Shown here piece after piece: positions 45,640 through 54,581 of a stretch of DNA of 64,000 bases. The notes below the pieces were generated by a model that saw only the letters and a program-made list of their open reading frames with translations, was not told the DNA's origin and did not search any database. The stretch is taken from assembly GCA_964570855.1 (NCBI GenBank), contig CAZMZR010000002.1, positions 14,518 through 78,517 of the forward strand, written 5' to 3'. Source of the stretch: JAFGPS01 sp964570855. Lineage in GTDB: Bacteria; Planctomycetota; Phycisphaerae; Sedimentisphaerales; Anaerobacaceae. Each line of letters opens with the position of its first letter. The first letter of the stretch is position 1. Both the position numbers and the translations under genes were made by a program.

Positions 45640-46197
45640 TTGGAAACAAATATTTTGATTCGAGAAAAACAACAACTAACGATATGTCTTATAGCAGCGG
45701 CTGTAATCGGCGGATTTACGCTATTCAGATTTCTTCCTCTGCACAAGAAGAGCAAAGCTGTCAAACAGACAAAATCTGCGCAGACGCTGATTATCGCCAA
45801 AGGTATTTCAGACAGTGAACAACTGCCGGTGTTCACTCAACAACTGCTTGGCTTAAAAACCAGGCTAAGTAATTTTGAAGCCAATATACCCGAGGAAAGG
45901 GCGCTCGGAGGATTTGTGCACAAAATTGCCGAATTGATGAATCAGCATAATCTTAAAGAACAGGAGATAGCCCCCCACACGGAAATAGAAACCGATGGAC
46001 TCAACTGCATACCGGTGAGCATACAATGCAGGGGGGGATTAACACAGATATTTCAGTTTTATCGGCAGTTACAGGAGCTGGACAGACTGATTCGCGTTCA
46101 ACGAGTAAAGCTGACAAATGATAGTGATTTTATCGGCGAGGTCGGCATGAAGACCGATGTAGTCATCTATTACAGAACAGATACCAGGAATGGATAA
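45640..46197 (+). CDS. pilO: PilO-like membrane assembly protein
   Basis: This 185-residue protein has an N-terminal helix (about 12-30), a helical linker ('QLLGLKTRLSNFEANIPEERALGGFVHKIAELM') and a periplasmic domain with 'IPVSIQCRGGLTQIFQFYRQLQELDRLIRV', the PilO signature. It would pair with the PilN-like protein. No ATG is available near the beginning; TTG at 45640 or 45655 is used, and the exact start is uncertain. Confidence 0.75.
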   Translation: METNILIREKQQLTICLIAAAVIGGFTLFRFLPLHKKSKAVKQTKSAQTLIIAKGISDSEQLPVFTQQLLGLKTRLSNFEANIPEERALGGFVHKIAELMNQHNLKEQEIAPHTEIETDGLNCIPVSIQCRGGLTQIFQFYRQLQELDRLIRVQRVKLTNDSDFIGEVGMKTDVVIYYRTDTRNG

Positions 46198-46229
46198 CAA
46201 TATCGGTCACAACCAAACGAAGGGCACAG

Positions 46230-46832
46230 ATGAGACAGAACATAGTAAATAACAGTAACGGCACTAAAAGGATTTTAAGTTACCTGGCTGCTGAGAAGAA
46301 AAAGGCCACGCTGGCGGTGTGTTTGATTGCGCTGATGGCTTTTATGTGGGTCAGAGTTTTCTTCAAAAAACCACAGGCCGCCGAAGGAGCGGCAATACCG
46401 GGTCAGACGGAAAAGGAACAAAGCTCGAATCCGGCATTAAAAATATCATTTATAGAGTTGCCCGAAGTTGTCGGTCGTAATGACGTAATTTCCAGAAACT
46501 TTTTTGCCTCAAACGGCTGGCAAAATTTCAACGGACAGGGGAAAAATATAGTCAGTATAGAAGAAGTAAACGTTGTTCCAGGTGATGTAATGGAAAAAGT
46601 CATAAAAAAAGTCGTACAGAAGCTAAAGCTGGAAGCAATATGGATAGGAGAGAATCCAAAAGCTTATATCAACGACAAAGTACACTCGGTCGGAGACACG
46701 TTACTTGTTAGTGACGGCGCCGACCAGTATGAATGTGAAGTAGTTGAAATTGAAGATAATACGGTATTAATTCGATGTGGAAAAGCGGAAGTAAAGTTAA
46801 AACTAAAAAAAGTAACTGAAAACAGCGGATAG
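46230..46832 (+). CDS. GspC/PilP-like secretin-linking protein
   Basis: This 200-residue protein has one transmembrane helix (about residues 27-45) and a small C-terminal beta domain ('KLEAIWIGENPKAYINDKVHSVGDTLL', 'YECEVVEIEDNTVLIRCGKAEVKL') of the type that links the inner-membrane platform to the secretin (GspC HR domain, PilP). Position before gspD supports the role. Confidence 0.7.
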   Translation: MRQNIVNNSNGTKRILSYLAAEKKKATLAVCLIALMAFMWVRVFFKKPQAAEGAAIPGQTEKEQSSNPALKISFIELPEVVGRNDVISRNFFASNGWQNFNGQGKNIVSIEEVNVVPGDVMEKVIKKVVQKLKLEAIWIGENPKAYINDKVHSVGDTLLVSDGADQYECEVVEIEDNTVLIRCGKAEVKLKLKKVTENSG

Positions 46833-46870
46833 CCGAAACACTATGCGCAAAAAAGAAAAGGAGCCAAATT

Positions 46871-48607
46871 ATGTATTATGAAAGAAACAACAAAATTAGA
46901 AGTTTATTTATGTGGGGCCTCGCACTGGTTGTGATAACAGTGTTCGCCTTCAGCGGCGCCGTGCAAAGCCGGGCTTTAGCCGGTAAGGCATCAAGCAGCT
47001 CCGAAGGTAGTAGAATCCCGGTATTCAACTGCGAAGAAGACTTTGGAATACGCAAAGCCCTGGCAATGCTCGGTAGTATGTGCCAAAAAAATATTGTGCC
47101 TTCACCGAGCGTCGACGGACAACTGGCATTCAGAAGTCTGAGGGATGTTACCTTCGAAGAAGCCATGGAAGCAATATTGGGCGAAAGCTTCGTATATGAG
47201 GCAAAAGGAAATCTGATCAAAGTATATACAAAGGAAGAATATAAAAAGATCAGGGAAAATCCGGAACGGATGATTTACAGGGTCTTTACGCTTTACTATA
47301 TGAGCGCCGCCGAGGCGGTCAAGCTCATTACCCCGGTACTGAGCGGTGCCGGGAGCATTCAGGCCAGCTCACCCGTCGCGACGGTTGGAACGACCGGTGA
47401 GTCTATCACTACCGGTTCCGGTGGCGGTGATACGATGGCATTGAACGACACCATCGTTATCGTTGACTATCCTGAGAACATAGCAGAAGCTCAAAAGCTG
47501 CTTAAGGAACTGGATATTCGTCCCAAGCAGGTCCTTGTCGAAGCGACTATTCTTAGTGCGAATTTAACAGAAGGAATGAAATTCGGTGTTGACCTGAACT
47601 TTTTTAACGGAGTCAGCCTGACCGGTACAGACTCAAGCTCGGCCGATGCATATAATACCGCCGTTTCAGAGCAAACACCGCTTGAACAGATAGCTACCGG
47701 CGGTGCAGGGACACCCCTGGAAACATCAGGTTTCGCAACTATGGGTGGTAATGGATTGAGAATTGGAGTTACCAGTGGCGATATAGCGGCGTTTATCACC
47801 GCTCTGGAGACAGTCACCGATACGACAGTTCTTGCAAATCCCAAGATTATGGCGGTTAACAAGCAGCTTGGGCAGGTTTACATCGGTACTAAGATTGGCT
47901 ATACATCGCAGACCACACAAACACAAACATCGACAACACAGGAGGTCGAATTTCTCGATACCGGTACCAAACTCTCTTTCAGACCTTACATAGGAGACGA
48001 CGGTTATATTAGGATGGATATCCATCCCAAAGACAGTTCCGGTACCCTGAAAGAGAACGACATACCTGATGAGACTTCAACAGAGCTGGCGACAAATATA
48101 ATAGTCAAAGACGGACAGACCATCGTTATAGGAGGATTGTTCAGAGACGTTATGGTTACCAGCCGAAGCCAGATTCCAATACTTGGCGATTTACCCCTTA
48201 TCGGTGTGGTTTTCAGAGGGACAAGTGATACGGTAACACGTCAGGAAGTCATAGTCTTACTGACTCCTCATATTATCGAAACACCGGAAGATGCGAACAG
48301 TGATGCAAGAGTCGATGATGTGAAACGAAAGAGATTGGGAGCAACTAAAGAGCTGCAGTGGACAAGCAAAGCAAGATTAGCTGAAGATCTCTACTCACAA
48401 GCCGCCCAGCTCTATATCGAAGGTGATAGTGCCGGTGCGATTGGCAAGCTGGACATCGCCCTCGAACTTCGTCCGGCATATCTTGAGGCATTGAGGCTCA
48501 AAGAAAGAATCATTACGGAGAACAATCCGGACGAGGCCGAGAAGCTGGAAAGGAATATTCTGGAAAATATCGACCAGAAAGAAGCTTCCAACTGGCAAAG
48601 AAGATAA
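46871..48607 (+). CDS. gspD: Type II secretion system secretin with C-terminal TPR-like extension
   Basis: This 578-residue outer-membrane channel has a signal region (about 1-40), a short N-domain ('RKALAMLGSMCQKNIV', 'VTFEEAMEAILG'), a second N-domain ('YYMSAAEAVKLITPVL' to 'NIAEAQKLLKELDIRPKQVLVEA') and the secretin core ('TVLANPKIMAVNKQLGQVYIG', 'VKDGQTIVIGGLF', 'IPILGDLPLIGVVFR', 'VIVLLTPHII'). The last ~100 residues add a TPR-like helical part ('LYSQAAQLYIEGDSAGAIGKLDIAL'). An AAGGAG site precedes the ATG. Confidence 0.9.
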   Translation: MYYERNNKIRSLFMWGLALVVITVFAFSGAVQSRALAGKASSSSEGSRIPVFNCEEDFGIRKALAMLGSMCQKNIVPSPSVDGQLAFRSLRDVTFEEAMEAILGESFVYEAKGNLIKVYTKEEYKKIRENPERMIYRVFTLYYMSAAEAVKLITPVLSGAGSIQASSPVATVGTTGESITTGSGGGDTMALNDTIVIVDYPENIAEAQKLLKELDIRPKQVLVEATILSANLTEGMKFGVDLNFFNGVSLTGTDSSSADAYNTAVSEQTPLEQIATGGAGTPLETSGFATMGGNGLRIGVTSGDIAAFITALETVTDTTVLANPKIMAVNKQLGQVYIGTKIGYTSQTTQTQTSTTQEVEFLDTGTKLSFRPYIGDDGYIRMDIHPKDSSGTLKENDIPDETSTELATNIIVKDGQTIVIGGLFRDVMVTSRSQIPILGDLPLIGVVFRGTSDTVTRQEVIVLLTPHIIETPEDANSDARVDDVKRKRLGATKELQWTSKARLAEDLYSQAAQLYIEGDSAGAIGKLDIALELRPAYLEALRLKERIITENNPDEAEKLERNILENIDQKEASNWQRR

Positions 48608-48635
48608 ACAAGAGCAGTTAAAAAGTAATATGTTT

Positions 48636-48675
48636 GAGATTGCTTCGCTGTGCTCGCAATGGCAACACGCGATAC
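48636..48675. repeat. Short dispersed repeat fragment between gspD and the kinase gene
   Basis: 'GAGATTGCTTCGCTGTGCTCGCAATG' belongs to a widespread repeat type whose reverse translation gives the false 'CHCEHSEAIS' motif. It interrupts the otherwise tight operon. Confidence 0.55.
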
Positions 48676-48712
48676 GCACGAGGCAATATGATATGATTCT
48701 GGAGAAGCTGTT

Positions 48713-50206
48713 GTGAGATTTTCAAGAGGCATAGGGATATCAATCACATTAGTTGTGATATATTGCCTGCTTATCGTCTGCGTCGCCGAAGGACAAAACT
48801 TCGGCCCGGAAGAGGGCAGGCAATTCACCGGTCATTCACAACAAAGGGATTTCGTTGTGCCGGTGATTTACATTGCCGGGGGTGTGGGCGTGATTTTACT
48901 TGGTTGGTACTGGTTAAAGCTGGCCGGGATAATCACGTCCATAGCCAGGCATCTTAAGGACGACGATATCGATGCCATCGGCGCCGCCGGAGGTTTGCTT
49001 GCTCCTTTGAGAACCAAACAAATGAATAAATTATGCAAAGTCATAAGTGAGCGTCTCGACGGCTGTGATACCCGCGTTGCCGAGTATGAACAGCAAACAA
49101 AAGATCTCCGGATTAAAATCCAACTTTCACAAAGACGCGAAAAGAACACCGAGGCGATTATATACAGCATTCGCGATGCGGTTATCGTTATCGACGAGTT
49201 CGACAAGTTGCTGATGGCTAACGAAGCGGCCGGAAAACTTCTTAATTTCGACCACAGGAACTCACAACATATGCCGATCAAAGAACTCATAGACAACGAC
49301 TATAATGAATTTCTGGATTTCCTAAGTCACAGCAGAAAGATAAAAGAGCAAGCAACGAGAAAAGAAATTGAGTTTTTAAAAGACAACACTCCGAGAACAT
49401 ACGACTGTATCGTCTCATGTATTTACGATTCAGGCCAGCAGGTCTGCGGGGCAGTGGCGGTATTGCATGATGTTACGAGAGAAAAAGAAATATCGAACTT
49501 GAAAAATGATTTCGTAAGTCATGTATCACACGAACTGAAAACACCGCTTGCCTCTATAACGGCCTATTCGGAAATGCTTGCCGACGGTGAGGCAAACGAT
49601 GAAAAAACAAGAAAAGAGTTTTACTCGATTATACAGAATCAGGCAAAAAGACTGAACCGGTTAATTGAAGACATCCTGAATACATCCCGCATTGAATCAG
49701 GACTGATAAAGATAAACAAGGAGCCGATCAGTCTGACAATACTTATTGAAGAACAACTACAGATGATAAAAAGCTACGCTGAAGAAAAGGATATTACAGT
49801 TACCGGACAAAAACCAATCGTGTTCGACCAGGTGTACGTTGACAGAGACATGCTTTCACAGGTTATTATTAATCTGTTAAGCAACGCAATCAAGTACACA
49901 CGTCCCGGAGGTACGGTGAAAATTGCAACCGAAGTTGACGAAAACGCAGAACTGATAAGAGTAAGTGTCACTGACACCGGAGTCGGTATTCCCGAAGATG
50001 AAATCGAACACGTCTTCGATAAATACTACAGGGTTGGTGCCAATAACAAGCAGGCAAAGGGGACCGGTCTGGGCCTGAACCTGGTCAAACAGATAATCGA
50101 AAAGATTCACAACGGCCGGGTCTTTGTTAAAAGCCGGGTCGGAGACGGAAGTACTTTTGGTTTTGAACTGCCTTTGGCAACCATGCAGGCTGTCGGGGCG
50201 GTATAA
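48713..50206 (+). CDS. Membrane histidine kinase with PAS domain
   Basis: This 497-residue kinase has two transmembrane helices (about 6-24 and 45-68) enclosing only a ~20-residue periplasmic loop, then a coiled region, a PAS domain (about 145-255, 'IIYSIRDAVIVIDEFDKLLMANEAAGKLL'), a HisKA domain with His273 ('VSHVSHELKTPLASITAYSEML') and a HATPase ('INLLSNAIKYTRPGG', 'GTGLGLNLVKQII'). The start is GTG with a GGAG site. It is the first gene of a signalling cassette set inside the secretion operon. Confidence 0.9.
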   Translation: MRFSRGIGISITLVVIYCLLIVCVAEGQNFGPEEGRQFTGHSQQRDFVVPVIYIAGGVGVILLGWYWLKLAGIITSIARHLKDDDIDAIGAAGGLLAPLRTKQMNKLCKVISERLDGCDTRVAEYEQQTKDLRIKIQLSQRREKNTEAIIYSIRDAVIVIDEFDKLLMANEAAGKLLNFDHRNSQHMPIKELIDNDYNEFLDFLSHSRKIKEQATRKEIEFLKDNTPRTYDCIVSCIYDSGQQVCGAVAVLHDVTREKEISNLKNDFVSHVSHELKTPLASITAYSEMLADGEANDEKTRKEFYSIIQNQAKRLNRLIEDILNTSRIESGLIKINKEPISLTILIEEQLQMIKSYAEEKDITVTGQKPIVFDQVYVDRDMLSQVIINLLSNAIKYTRPGGTVKIATEVDENAELIRVSVTDTGVGIPEDEIEHVFDKYYRVGANNKQAKGTGLGLNLVKQIIEKIHNGRVFVKSRVGDGSTFGFELPLATMQAVGAV

Positions 50207-50274
50207 ATATGGTTTGTGATTAGAGGGTGTCAAATCCTGTACATTCATGATTAATCTTTGGTGGAGGTAAAACA

Positions 50275-50667
50275 ATGACAGGTAAGAAAGTTTTAGTTGT
50301 AGACGATGAGATACATATTGTCCATGTCGTAGCGATCAAGCTGCGTAATAATGGCTATGAAGTTATATCAGCGAGCAATGGTGCCGAAGCTTTTGAGCTG
50401 GCCTGCAAGAACATACCCGACATTATTGTCACAGACTTTCAAATGCCGGTTATGACCGGTATGGAACTCGTGGAGAAACTCAGAGAAAACGAACAAACGA
50501 AGGATATACCGATAATTATGCTGACCGCCAGAAGCTTCGCAATTTCGAAAGAACAGCAGGAGCAGCTAAAAATATCCGACTGCCTGAGCAAACCATTCAG
50601 TCCGAGGGAATTGCTGGGCAACATCGAGGATATTTTATATCAGAAAAAGGTGGTGGTTAATAGTTGA
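50275..50667 (+). CDS. Stand-alone receiver-domain response regulator
   Basis: This 130-residue CheY-like protein has the acidic pair in 'VVDDEIHI', the phospho-acceptor Asp54 ('IIVTDFQMPVMTG') and 'DCLSKPFSPREL'. There is no output domain. It is probably phosphorylated by the kinase encoded just upstream and could act on the HD-GYP or STAS proteins that follow. A GGAGG site precedes the ATG. Confidence 0.9.
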   Translation: MTGKKVLVVDDEIHIVHVVAIKLRNNGYEVISASNGAEAFELACKNIPDIIVTDFQMPVMTGMELVEKLRENEQTKDIPIIMLTARSFAISKEQQEQLKISDCLSKPFSPRELLGNIEDILYQKKVVVNS

Positions 50668-50726
50668 CGATTTGAGACAACAAGAAAACCGTCTTCAGAA
50701 TTTTTCGGTAACTATGAAAAAAGGCT

Positions 50727-52436
50727 ATGGCGAATTCAACAGGAAAAATTATAAATTCTTCACAACTGCACGAGCTTGAGAGCTTCCGGGACAAGATAAA
50801 AAAGTTCGGTGTTAATTTTGCATTCTACAACACCGACGGCGAGCTTTCATTACTACACGAAAGCGACAATCTTAAAAGCAGCCCGGAACAGCTCAAAAAG
50901 TTCGGTCGTCATGCCCTGGATCAGGACAACACAACCGACTATGCCGATGATACCGGTCCACAGGTCCTTCAATTTAGTGATGCTAATCTCGTTTTAGCGG
51001 TCGTTCTAAAATCTTCCTGTTTCAACAACAGGCCGGAAGTTCTCGGAACCGCTATGATTGATTTAGGCGAAATAGTTTTGCCCGATAAAACGGATACTAA
51101 ATGCGACACACAGAGCACAAATCCGGTTTTAACAAGAAACAATTATTTGGCGGAAATACTCGGACTCCTGGCAGATCAATTTCAAAACAAGACAAAAGCC
51201 GAAGAACAAATTGAAATGGTCAGCACCGAATTAGCAAGAGTCTATGAAGAGCTGGTACTGCTTCACAGAATAAGCACAAACATGAGAGTTACCGAGGCAG
51301 ATTCCAATTTTCTGCAGATGGCCTGTGACAGTCTGACCGAAATCATCCTCGTTGAAGGTATAGCAATATTACTGGAAAAGAATATAGATAACGAGCAGCA
51401 ACTTGTCATTTCCGCAGGTTCCGGCCTGATAGATATAGACGAGGAAACGGCAGCCGTCCTGCACAGTCGTCTGACGGATGAAATTAACAGCGGCAAGGAA
51501 GCCTTGCTTGACAGCGAAGTGGATTCGCCTTTCAGATATAGCTGGCCCGACAACATAAAAAATATTATCGCGGTGCCGTTATGCGTGAAAGAAAAAGCGG
51601 AATCTCACATTGCCGGACGGGTCCGGAACGGCAGTTATATTATAGGCCTTATGGTCGCTATAAATAGAATCGGAAAACAGGACTTCGATAGCACAGACGT
51701 CAAATTATTCAACTCGGTAGCCAGCGGTTGTGCGGTTTTTATCGAGAATGGCAGGTTATTCAAGGACCTGAAAGAATTATTCATCGGTTCGCTCAAGGCA
51801 TTGACAAGCAGCATCGATGCCAAAGACAAGTACACACACGGCCATTCTGAAAGAGTTGCATTTATTTCCCGCTGGATTGCAGAAAGGCTCTCTGGGCAGG
51901 AATCTCTGGAGGAAGAAAAAATACATGAGATTTATCTGGCGGGATTGTTACACGATATCGGAAAAATCGGGATAGACGAAACGGTATTGCGAAAAAAAGG
52001 CAGGCTCACGGAAGAGGAGTATTCCCGCATTAAAGTGCATCCTTCGATCGGGGCAGGTATTTTACGCGAAATAAAACAAATGCGTGACATAGTTCCAGGA
52101 GTGTTGAGCCACCACGAGCGGGTGGACGGAAAAGGTTACCCGAACGGACTTGTCGGAGATCAGATACCACTGACGGGCAAAATTGTCGGATTAGCGGATT
52201 GTTTCGATGCAATGACATCAAAACGAACCTATAGAGATGCAATGACCGTTGAGCAGGCTGTTGCCGAGATAGAAAAAGGTTTGGGCACACAATTCGACGA
52301 AAAAATCGGCAGAGTGTTTCTTGACGGCGATGTATATGATCTTTGGGACAGCATCCGAGACGGCAAGAGTGAAATTTATCACAACGGCGCTTCCGCAGAT
52401 TATGGCACTGCGGCGGTGGAGATGTTAATCAGATGA
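50727..52436 (+). CDS. GAF-type sensor with HD-GYP phosphodiesterase domain
   Basis: This 569-residue cytoplasmic protein has an unrecognised N-terminal part, a GAF-like domain (about 170-345) and a C-terminal HD-GYP domain with 'HGHSERVAFISRWIAERL', 'LLHDIGKIGI', 'HPSIGAGIL', 'HHERVDGKGYPNGL' and 'LADCFDAMTSKRTYR'. All HD and GYP motif residues appear intact, so cleavage of cyclic di-GMP is expected. It stands within the secretion operon and could link the second messenger to secretion. Its stop overlaps the STAS gene start (ATGA). Confidence 0.9.
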   Translation: MANSTGKIINSSQLHELESFRDKIKKFGVNFAFYNTDGELSLLHESDNLKSSPEQLKKFGRHALDQDNTTDYADDTGPQVLQFSDANLVLAVVLKSSCFNNRPEVLGTAMIDLGEIVLPDKTDTKCDTQSTNPVLTRNNYLAEILGLLADQFQNKTKAEEQIEMVSTELARVYEELVLLHRISTNMRVTEADSNFLQMACDSLTEIILVEGIAILLEKNIDNEQQLVISAGSGLIDIDEETAAVLHSRLTDEINSGKEALLDSEVDSPFRYSWPDNIKNIIAVPLCVKEKAESHIAGRVRNGSYIIGLMVAINRIGKQDFDSTDVKLFNSVASGCAVFIENGRLFKDLKELFIGSLKALTSSIDAKDKYTHGHSERVAFISRWIAERLSGQESLEEEKIHEIYLAGLLHDIGKIGIDETVLRKKGRLTEEEYSRIKVHPSIGAGILREIKQMRDIVPGVLSHHERVDGKGYPNGLVGDQIPLTGKIVGLADCFDAMTSKRTYRDAMTVEQAVAEIEKGLGTQFDEKIGRVFLDGDVYDLWDSIRDGKSEIYHNGASADYGTAAVEMLIR

Positions 52437-52768
52437 AAGTGAAAATACAGGATTATAACGAGGTCACTGTTATTGAATTACAGGGCGAGCTGGACGGTGA
52501 CTTTGCGGGATTGTTCAAAAATACAATTACCGATGTCATAGGAAAATGCAAGTCCAGCATAGTTCTCGATATGAGCGGCGTTGGATTCATAGACAGTCAG
52601 GGCCTGGAACAGTTGTTATGGGCACATGACTACTGTAATCAAAACAAACGCGGATTCAGATTGGCCGGACTCGATGAAAACTGCATGAGAATTATGGAAA
52701 TAACTCGTCTCGATAATGTATTTGAGCATTATGCAGAACTTACCGAAGCAGTCAAAAGTTTTGCATAA
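52433..52768 (+). CDS. STAS-domain protein, anti-sigma-factor antagonist family
   Basis: This 111-residue protein has the STAS pattern 'VTVIELQGELDGDFAGLF', 'IVLDMSGVGFIDSQGLEQLLWAH' and 'LDNVFEHYAELTEAV'. In SpoIIAA-like proteins the motif is DSSG, whose second Ser is phosphorylated; here it is DSQG, so that site is Gln. It may work without phosphorylation or in another way. Co-translation with the HD-GYP gene places it in the same pathway. Confidence 0.85.
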   Translation: MKVKIQDYNEVTVIELQGELDGDFAGLFKNTITDVIGKCKSSIVLDMSGVGFIDSQGLEQLLWAHDYCNQNKRGFRLAGLDENCMRIMEITRLDNVFEHYAELTEAVKSFA

Positions 52769-52816
52769 GTAAAATAGTAGAATGGTTCAGCTTGTTAGAA
52801 GTAAAAGAGATGTATT

Positions 52817-54535
52817 ATGAGCCAAATAGCAGTTGAAAATAAAATGCAGCTTGGACAGCTACTGCTTTCCAGGGGTGTTGTCACTACTGAGCAGATAGAA
52901 ACAGCCCTGACCGAACAGAAGGAAAAAGGCCACTGTAAGCTGCTTGGCGAGCTTTTGGTGGAAATGGGCTATTGTTCGGAAAACCAGATAGCTTCCGCGC
53001 TGGCTCAGGGCTACGACGTACCGTACGCACAAGTAAGTCCGAAATTATGCGATCCGAAGGTACTTGAAATCCTGCCGAGAGATTTTCTCGAAGAGCATAT
53101 CGTTCTTCCGCTGTTTAAGGTGTACGATGTGCTTACGGTGGCGGTCAGCGAACCCACGAATGTTTTTCTCATCGACGAAATTGAACGTATCAGCGGCTGT
53201 AAAGTCCAGATTGTATGCTCGACAAGCAAGGACATTAAAGCAACCCTGCAGACATATCTGCCGGCTGCAAACGTATTTGTTATCGATGATATCATTGATG
53301 ATGAGGGACTGGAAGATTTCACATTAATAGAGAACATCACACAGGATATAAGCAATCTTGAGGAGATAGCCGGACAGTCGCCGGTTGTTAAACTTGTCAA
53401 TTATCTGCTTTATAACGGCGTTCATGAAAACGCCAGCGATATTCATATCGAACCTGATGATAAAAGGTTAAGGGTCCGATACAGAGTTGACGGCAGATTA
53501 TACGAAAAGATGAGTCCTCCTCATCAGATGCACTCTGCAATTGTCTCGCGTATCAAGATAATGGCCGAGCTGGATATTGCCCAGCGACGTCTGCCGCAGG
53601 ACGGCGGTATTCACGTCCTGATGGAAAGAAGACCGATTGATTTGCGAGTATCGGTTATGCCCGGCAACTTCGGTGAGAAGGTTGTTATCAGGATAATCGA
53701 TACTCAAAAGGTGCTTTTCAGTCTCGAATCACTTGGATTTACATACGATAATCTTAAATTATTCAGGCAGGTCATACAATCTCCGAACGGTATCGTCTTA
53801 GTTACGGGGCCAACCGGTTCTGGAAAAAACACCACACTTTATGCCGCCTTGACCGAGTTAAACACTGAAGATGTTAACATTTGTACGGTTGAAGACCCGG
53901 TGGAATGTAATATTTCCGGCATTAACCAGTTCCAGGTTCACCAGAGTGCAGGATTCGAATTTTCAACGGCCCTGCGAAGTCTGCTCAGGCAGGACCCGGA
54001 CATAATAATGGTCGGCGAAATCCGCGACCATGCAACGGCAAATGTTGCCGTACAGGCCGCTCTGACCGGTCATCTGGTCCTCTCGACCCTGCATACGAAC
54101 GATGCCCCGGGTGCGGTAACACGTTTACTGGATCTGGGAGTCGCTCCATATCTCGTGAGTGCTTCTTTGATTGCAGTATTAGCTCAGAGACTTGTGCGGA
54201 AGATATGCTCGAATTGTAAAACAGAGTATGAGCCGCCAACAAAAATAAGAAAAATTATGGAAAAAACCGGCGATAAAATAGAGAAGTTCTATCGAGGAAT
54301 GGGGTGTAAAAAATGCAGGAATACCGGTTACGCCGGACGGATTGCCATTCACGAACTCTTAGTGCCGAACGAGGAAATTATGGATATGATTAATGAGGGC
54401 CAGAGTCTGAAAAAATTGAGAGCAAAGGCTCTGCAAATCGGAATGGTCCCACTCCAGGCGGATGGTATCGAGAAAGTACGGGCAGGAATTATTTCTATTG
54501 AAGAAGTGCTAAGAACGACACAGGCGGAGTTATAA
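52817..54535 (+). CDS. gspE: Type II secretion / pilus assembly ATPase GspE
   Basis: This 572-residue hexameric ATPase drives pseudopilus assembly. The N1 domain ('LGQLLLSRGVVTTEQIETAL') is followed by the catalytic region: Walker A 'GPTGSGKN' (331-338), Asp box 'CTVEDPVECNISGINQFQV', Walker B 'LLRQDPDIIMVGEIRD', His box 'LTGHLVLSTLHTND' and a four-cysteine zinc site ('CSNCKTEY', 'CKKCRNTGYAGR'). The residue after the catalytic Lys is Asn338 instead of the usual Thr or Ser. Other parts are standard. Its product would pair with GspF encoded next. Confidence 0.92.
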   Translation: MSQIAVENKMQLGQLLLSRGVVTTEQIETALTEQKEKGHCKLLGELLVEMGYCSENQIASALAQGYDVPYAQVSPKLCDPKVLEILPRDFLEEHIVLPLFKVYDVLTVAVSEPTNVFLIDEIERISGCKVQIVCSTSKDIKATLQTYLPAANVFVIDDIIDDEGLEDFTLIENITQDISNLEEIAGQSPVVKLVNYLLYNGVHENASDIHIEPDDKRLRVRYRVDGRLYEKMSPPHQMHSAIVSRIKIMAELDIAQRRLPQDGGIHVLMERRPIDLRVSVMPGNFGEKVVIRIIDTQKVLFSLESLGFTYDNLKLFRQVIQSPNGIVLVTGPTGSGKNTTLYAALTELNTEDVNICTVEDPVECNISGINQFQVHQSAGFEFSTALRSLLRQDPDIIMVGEIRDHATANVAVQAALTGHLVLSTLHTNDAPGAVTRLLDLGVAPYLVSASLIAVLAQRLVRKICSNCKTEYEPPTKIRKIMEKTGDKIEKFYRGMGCKKCRNTGYAGRIAIHELLVPNEEIMDMINEGQSLKKLRAKALQIGMVPLQADGIEKVRAGIISIEEVLRTTQAEL

Positions 54536-54581
54536 GATATTTTATTAATGTATATAGCCCAAATATAATGGTTGAAATAAA

